Source of the DNA: an uncultured Porphyromonadaceae bacterium
GTDB lineage: Bacteria > Bacteroidota > Bacteroidia > Bacteroidales > Muribaculaceae
NCBI GenBank assembly: GCA_947175265.1
Contig: CAMWMD010000006.1
Coordinates: 1 to 64,000 of the forward strand
DNA: 64,000 nt
Reading direction: 5' to 3'
The translations under genes and the position numbers were made by a program. Positions 59,490 to 64,000 of the stretch are shown piece after piece. A model generated the notes under the pieces. That model made no database searches, was not told the DNA's origin, and saw nothing but the letters and a program-made list of their open reading frames with translations. The first letter of the stretch is position 1, and each line of letters opens with the position of its first letter.

Positions 59490-62294
59490 TTACTTCTCTT
59501 CAGCCGGCACACCTTCCATAATTATCTGTATGCGGTTCTTGCCGTCATAAAGATTCTTCATGAAAGAATTGAGGCTATCAAGAGTGACGGATTCGATTGC
59601 CTCCTTATGCCCTGTGAGCATATCGAAGCCTCTCAGATAATCCACGATTCCGTCATCCCAGTAGGAGTTCTTGCGGACGTTAATCTCAAGTTGCTTGAGC
59701 ATCGCTTCCTTCACCTTGGTGAAATCCTCGACAGATGCTCCGTCATTGAGGAGTTTCTCAAGTTCCTCCTGAGCACGGGTGATGAGTTTCTCCTGCTGCT
59801 CTTTATTGGTCTGGAAACGGTAGATGAGATTCCAGGAAGCGCTGTTATAGTTGAGGAAACCGGAAACTGAGGCACCGTAAGTGCCACCCTCCTCTTCACG
59901 GAGCGTGCGGATATAGATGTTGTCGAGTATATCACCCAGCATTCCAATCATCACCTCATTCTTCACGTTGATGTCGAGGTTATATCCGCTGTAGATATCG
60001 AATACGGTTGTACCGGGAGTCTGCATCGGCTGCTTGAAGCGATCTACAATCTCACCCTTAGGCGTTTCGATGGGAGTGAGAATCTCCGCCTCGTTCACTT
60101 TTCCTGAAGGGAGTGAGGCTATGTATTGATCCACAAGGGGAAGGAATTCCTTTTCGTCGATGTTGCCGGTGAATACAAAGGTATAGTCGGCTGCATTCCC
60201 CAAAGCGGAGTGGAGAATTTCGAGCATCTTGTCGTAGTCTGCTCTCTCAACTGATTCGGGAGTCATGGTTTCCATCATGGGATTGTTGCCGTAACGGACC
60301 ATGCTGACACGGTGTGAGAAAATCATCTGCGGATTCTGGTAGGCATTCTTAAGACGCTGGGCAATGTTCTCCCTTGCTACATCGTAAGTGGCCTTGTCGG
60401 CAGAGAGGTTTGTGAACGCCGTATAGAGGAGTTCCATGAATACGGGAAGGTCTTTCACCGTAGATTGTCCACCCAATATATCGAGAGTCGTAGTGGTTCC
60501 GAATGAGATGTCCACATTCTTACCGGTGAGATATTTCTTGAGTTGCTTGGCATCGAAAGGACCGAATTTGGAACAGTTGAACGCCGTAGAGAGCATATTC
60601 ACATTCGAAGCCTGATCTTTGCTGAAAGATCTCTTGCCACCGTTTCTGAATGCTGACATGAGAATCTCGTCGGCCGCAAAATCAGTTGCCTTCACCACCA
60701 CCTTGGCTCCATTGGACAAGATATAGGTCTTTGCCCCTATACCCTTTTCCTCTTCCACGGCTACTACCTTACCTTTTTTCGGCAATTTTGCAATCAAAGG
60801 CTCTGTAATCACCTCATCCACGAATACCTCGTATGATGCGTTCATGGCATCGTTGATTGTCTTGATCATGACATCTTCCGCCACGACCTCGAATCCCTCC
60901 TTCTGGGGCTCCGAAGTAACAACCACCATATTGTTGGATGTGAGCAGACCGGCGGCAAATCCATTGATGCCCTCTACGGGAATCATCGGGAGCACCTGCT
61001 TGAGCATCTCATACTCCTTCTCTATCCCGGGATTCGGCTCATTGTCGACGAATGTGCGGCAAAGCTCGGAACCGTATGCATCGTTATCCGTCTTCTCCCT
61101 TTCATTATATGTTTTCTCATAAGATGAGAGGATATTGCTCTTCACACGCTCAAGTTCCGAATCCGTGAAGCCGGTCTTGCAAGCGCGTGCCACGATACCC
61201 ATCACCTCAGCCACGGCGCCCTGAGTGCCTCTCTTCGGGATAGTCACCACATTGAATGAATCCTTTGTCTTGGAGACATAGAAATCACCGAAATAGACAC
61301 CGGCACCGGAGTACTTGCAGTCAGGGTTCACGGCGTTTTCCTGGAGGCGGTTGTTGATCAACGCTGAAACTATGTTGCGCACAAGGTCATGCTGGATGTA
61401 GGCCTCAACTGTATTGCGGTACTCAAACGGCATCTTTTCCTCTTTGAAGGATATAGTGGTTCGCGGTGAGGCGAGTTCCGCATCCGTGTATGCGAAATAA
61501 ATCGGCTTCTCATTGTTGCTGACCACGGGATATTTCCTCTCAGGGGCATTCTCGGGCATTGGTATTGTGGAGAACATCTCCTTCACCTTCTTCTCCATAT
61601 CCTCGGTATTGAAATCGCCGACGATGATTATGCCCTGCTGATCGGGACGATACCATTTCTTATAATAAGCACGGAGTGTCTCAGGCTTGAAATTCATCAC
61701 CACCTCCATGCTGCCTATCGGCATCTGATGATACTGATACTCCTCATAAATCTTGGGAAGCATCTGGGTATACATCCTGATATTGGCATTGTTACGGGTT
61801 CTCCATTCCTCCTGGATTACACCTCTCTCCGCATTTATCTCCGATTCCTCAAGGAGAATGTCGCCACTCCAGTCTCGAAGCACGAGAAGGACGCTGTCCA
61901 TGAGAGGGGCATCGGTAGTGGGGACATTGTTGATGTTGTAGACAGTCTCGTCAAAACTTGTGTAGGCGTTTATATCCTGACCGAAACGTATGCCCTTTGA
62001 CTGGAGATAATCGAGCATATTCTTACCGGGATAATTCTTCGTGCCGTTGAAAGCCATGTGCTCAAGGAAATGGGCAAGACCGAGTTGGTCTTTTTCCTCA
62101 AGTGTGGAGCCTACCTTCTGCGCGATATAGAAATTCGCCCTATCCTTCGGCATCTCATTGTGCATGATGTAGTAAGAGAGGCCGTTGGGCAAAACCCCAT
62201 GCCTCACCTTCGGATTCAAAGGGAGAGGCGTCTGAGCCGTGACGAACAACATCCCCAACAGGAACATTGCCGCCGTCATAATTTTTCTGATCAT
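59490..62294 (-). CDS. M16-family (insulinase/pitrilysin) metallopeptidase
   Basis: The 934-residue protein has a signal peptide and the inverted zinc motif H75-x-x-E78-H79 in HFLEHMAFNG, with a downstream glutamate in ESEINAERGVIQEEWR. It has two M16 halves: the first, with MPIGSMEVVMNFKPETLRAYYKKWYRP, is active; the second (from about residue 500) has no zinc site, as usual for one-chain M16B enzymes. It probably degrades peptides in the periplasm, complementing the M3 enzyme. Confidence 0.93.
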   Translation of the reverse strand: MIRKIMTAAMFLLGMLFVTAQTPLPLNPKVRHGVLPNGLSYYIMHNEMPKDRANFYIAQKVGSTLEEKDQLGLAHFLEHMAFNGTKNYPGKNMLDYLQSKGIRFGQDINAYTSFDETVYNINNVPTTDAPLMDSVLLVLRDWSGDILLEESEINAERGVIQEEWRTRNNANIRMYTQMLPKIYEEYQYHQMPIGSMEVVMNFKPETLRAYYKKWYRPDQQGIIIVGDFNTEDMEKKVKEMFSTIPMPENAPERKYPVVSNNEKPIYFAYTDAELASPRTTISFKEEKMPFEYRNTVEAYIQHDLVRNIVSALINNRLQENAVNPDCKYSGAGVYFGDFYVSKTKDSFNVVTIPKRGTQGAVAEVMGIVARACKTGFTDSELERVKSNILSSYEKTYNEREKTDNDAYGSELCRTFVDNEPNPGIEKEYEMLKQVLPMIPVEGINGFAAGLLTSNNMVVVTSEPQKEGFEVVAEDVMIKTINDAMNASYEVFVDEVITEPLIAKLPKKGKVVAVEEEKGIGAKTYILSNGAKVVVKATDFAADEILMSAFRNGGKRSFSKDQASNVNMLSTAFNCSKFGPFDAKQLKKYLTGKNVDISFGTTTTLDILGGQSTVKDLPVFMELLYTAFTNLSADKATYDVARENIAQRLKNAYQNPQMIFSHRVSMVRYGNNPMMETMTPESVERADYDKMLEILHSALGNAADYTFVFTGNIDEKEFLPLVDQYIASLPSGKVNEAEILTPIETPKGEIVDRFKQPMQTPGTTVFDIYSGYNLDINVKNEVMIGMLGDILDNIYIRTLREEEGGTYGASVSGFLNYNSASWNLIYRFQTNKEQQEKLITRAQEELEKLLNDGASVEDFTKVKEAMLKQLEINVRKNSYWDDGIVDYLRGFDMLTGHKEAIESVTLDSLNSFMKNLYDGKNRIQIIMEGVPAEEK

Positions 62295-62373
62295 AAGCGT
62301 TTCATTGTTTTATGTTATTGTATGTTTCCTTCTGACGTTTCTCTATGATGCCGGTTTTCCACGGATGTTCCGC

Positions 62374-62916
62374 TCAGATTATCCCGTTCATCATGGCATA
62401 GAGCGATAGGCCGGATGCCGATTTTATCCCTAATTTGGCCGAGATATTCTTACGGTGGGTGATTACCGTATTGACCGAGATACAGAGGGCATCCGCTATC
62501 TCCTTATTTATTTTTCCCGATGCTATCAGCCTCAGCACCTCCATCTCCCTTCCTGACAGTTCGTCAGGCACGTCTCCCCCCTTAAGTGCCTTCACGAACC
62601 TCTCGATACCCTCCCTGAGATCCGATTCATCACCCGCACAACTCAATATCGAGACTCCGCTACGCTCGCTGTCGGAGAAATCCCCTTTGCCGGCCACAAG
62701 CGTCCTCCCTTTTCGGGGAAGGAAGAAATCAAGGTTCTCGACAAACCTCCCCATGCTGACCACATAGCCGTCAGTCTTCTCTGAGAAAGGCTCAAACTCA
62801 GCAAAAGTATCAAACCTTTCGTATGTACACCCCTTGATTTCGTTGAGCAGCAGACGGAGACCAAGCGACTCGAGTGTGTCGAAACCTATGAGGGCAATCC
62901 TTATCAATTCACCCAT
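62374..62916 (-). CDS. LuxR-type regulator with degenerate receiver-like N-terminus
   Basis: The 180-residue protein (ATG 62916 preferred) has an N-terminal alpha/beta domain IRIALIGFDTLESLGLRLLL that resembles a receiver but shows no clear phosphoacceptor aspartate in the usual place, and a C-terminal LuxR helix-turn-helix (about 118-180: LSGREMEVLRLIASGKINKE, NTVITHRKNISAKL). It overlaps the hemerythrin-like gene by 8 bp on the same strand, so the two proteins are probably made together. Confidence 0.85.
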   Translation of the reverse strand: MGELIRIALIGFDTLESLGLRLLLNEIKGCTYERFDTFAEFEPFSEKTDGYVVSMGRFVENLDFFLPRKGRTLVAGKGDFSDSERSGVSILSCAGDESDLREGIERFVKALKGGDVPDELSGREMEVLRLIASGKINKEIADALCISVNTVITHRKNISAKLGIKSASGLSLYAMMNGII

Positions 62917-63595
62917 TTCCCACTCCTCCAATTCCGCCGGCCATTTCCATTATCATGGGTATGAGAATCCTCTCCCTTATCCTGTTGTTCTGCCTTATAT
63001 CGCGCTCGAGGGAGAATACCGCGCTTATAACGGCAGTACACAGGTTATGATCATATACCCCTTTCAATTGGGCCACAAAAAAGTATATGAGATCGTGAAG
63101 TTTCTCGCCTATCTCGTTGTGTGCCGTGGCCCTCTCTGAATACCCCCCGGGGACAATGCCTGCTCTCAAAGCCGGGTACAGGACGTCTGAGTCGTAGGCG
63201 ATGCATTCCTTGAGTTCATCGCTTGCCTCCTTAAAGAATTTGAGGAGTAACGAGAGGTTGTTGTCTTTACCGCTCCGGGACATAAGCGAGGTGAAGTGCC
63301 GCTCAATGTTGGGGAGTTGGGCCTTGAGATAATAACGGTCAGTCTTCTCAAGGTAGTCTATCGTTTTCTCCAATGTAAAGGTATCACGCGGATTGACAGG
63401 GAAATATTGCCCGTCAATGAAAGTATTGACCACGGAAAGGAAGAAAGGCGTGTCTATCCCGCATCTGTCACAAACGGCTGAAATTGACTCATCGCCGACA
63501 CCGAGTGTGACACCGAGCCTGCCGATTACCGGAATCAACGACGGATGCTGCATGAGCACATCCGAAAGCCTTGTATCTTTATTATATATCACCAT
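62909..63595 (-). CDS. Hemerythrin-like protein with altered iron ligands
   Basis: The 228-residue protein has a ScdA-like N-terminal domain (DTRLSDVLMQHPSLIPVIGR, a CDRCGID pair) and a C-terminal four-helix region with IERHFTSLM, ATAHNEIGEKLHDLI and NNRIRERILIPMI, the layout of hemerythrin/RIC proteins. At positions where family members have histidine this one has cysteine (ECIAYD) and asparagine (NNRIRE), so the di-iron site is probably incomplete. It may sense rather than bind oxygen or NO. It overlaps the LuxR-type gene. Confidence 0.75.
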   Translation of the reverse strand: MVIYNKDTRLSDVLMQHPSLIPVIGRLGVTLGVGDESISAVCDRCGIDTPFFLSVVNTFIDGQYFPVNPRDTFTLEKTIDYLEKTDRYYLKAQLPNIERHFTSLMSRSGKDNNLSLLLKFFKEASDELKECIAYDSDVLYPALRAGIVPGGYSERATAHNEIGEKLHDLIYFFVAQLKGVYDHNLCTAVISAVFSLERDIRQNNRIRERILIPMIMEMAGGIGGVGNG

Positions 63596-63684
63596 TACAT
63601 TCGGTATTTCCTGCTACGACTTAATGCAAATATGGCGAATCGCCTACAGGATTCCCTTCCCGCGAACGATCCGCCATTTTATCA

Positions 63685-64000
63685 TCACTTCACCACTATT
63701 GTGGCATTTTCCGTAATTATAATGTCAACGCCCACATCATGAGGCTCCACCGGAACCTCATCCACAAGTTGGAACTCATAGCCTATTCCCACTTTGGTTG
63801 CCTTGGTGGTCTGCAGAAGACGGTCGTAAAATCCCTTTCCCCTTCCGAGGCGATTTCCTTTTCGGTCGTAAGCCACGGCAGGGACTACAATGAGTTCAAT
63901 ATCCTCAGGATTCACCACATTATCACCCGTAGGCTCCTCTATATGGAAACTTCCCAACTCAAGGCGGCTCTCATCGTAGGGGAGAATTTCGAGATTTACA
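63685..64000 (-). CDS. 5-formyltetrahydrofolate cyclo-ligase, C-terminal part (5' end outside window)
   Basis: About 105 C-terminal residues are visible. VVPAVAYDRKGNRLGRGKGFYDRLL contains the family ATP/substrate signature, and VEPHDVGVDIIITEN is the usual C-terminal segment. The enzyme (YgfA/MTHFS) converts 5-formyl-THF to methenyl-THF using ATP. The frame continues past the window edge, where the N-terminus must lie. Confidence 0.92.
   Translation of the reverse strand, partial: VNLEILPYDESRLELGSFHIEEPTGDNVVNPEDIELIVVPAVAYDRKGNRLGRGKGFYDRLLQTTKATKVGIGYEFQLVDEVPVEPHDVGVDIIITENATIVVK

Overview
The window looks like chromosome from a Bacteroidota bacterium of the order Bacteroidales, plausibly the Muribaculaceae (family placement is inference). 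Several upstream regions carry the Bacteroidota promoter form TTTG, 19-20 nt, TAnnTTTG (before thiS, the cupin, the S41 peptidase, the 37.7 kb SDR-like gene, pgeF and the FocA/NirC channel; trxA has a weaker copy). Purine-rich ribosome sites are mostly absent. The short primary sigma factor, the AspT-type transporter, the C10/leucine-rich-repeat protease and the giant surface lipoprotein fit the same group. No rRNA, tRNA or CRISPR array was seen.

Layout. 1-298: tail of a TIR-like nucleotide-binding effector cut by the window edge. 406-7915: AT-rich surface-polysaccharide block with six glycosyltransferases, an EpsG-type polymerase and a serine-acetyltransferase-like enzyme, mostly with overlapping or abutting ends. 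7954-11553: the GC-richer dTDP-L-rhamnose genes rfbA, rfbC, rfbD, rfbB, closed by a terminator. 11690-12948: three broken genes (AAA ATPase tail, internally deleted acetyltransferase, VOC gene with an in-frame stop). 13103-17158: Zn/Cd-type P1B ATPase, cupin, formate/nitrite channel, small P-loop kinase. 17235-23635: minus-strand group of a GLUG-repeat lipoprotein, CstA-type transporter and AraC regulator; the first two share an upstream direct-repeat motif. 23944-26602: SDR enzyme and AspT-type transporter. 27051-30073: outer-membrane barrel plus membrane-tethered winged-helix regulator. 30321-31726: integrase remnant, RhuM/HKD fusion, IS-like end. 31893-37549: TPP riboswitch and thiamin operon (thiS, fused TenI-like/thiE, thiG, thiH, thiF, tenA, thiD) without thiC. 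37707-48671: SDR-like protein, pgeF, 1948-residue C10 peptidase with leucine-rich repeats, tricorn-like S41 peptidase. 48811-57195: dnaE, trxA, NlpC/P60 lipoprotein, HtrA, primary sigma factor, small barrel protein. 57273-64000: M3 and M16 metallopeptidases, LuxR-type regulator with a degenerate hemerythrin-like partner, and the C-terminal part of 5-formyltetrahydrofolate cyclo-ligase.

How genes work together. The rfb genes make dTDP-L-rhamnose for a glycan probably assembled by the adjacent transferases; the flippase and initiating transferase must lie elsewhere. The thi operon makes the thiazole (ThiS, ThiF, ThiG, ThiH), joins it to the pyrimidine (ThiE) and recovers pyrimidine (TenA, ThiD), under TPP control. 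The cell-envelope proteases, HtrA and NlpC/P60 protein suggest extensive envelope protein turnover.

The most promising new observation is the shared promoter layout of the GLUG lipoprotein and cstA: two ATGCGACAA repeats 21-22 bp apart, each pair exactly 31 bp from an identical -7-like octamer, next to an AraC-family gene.
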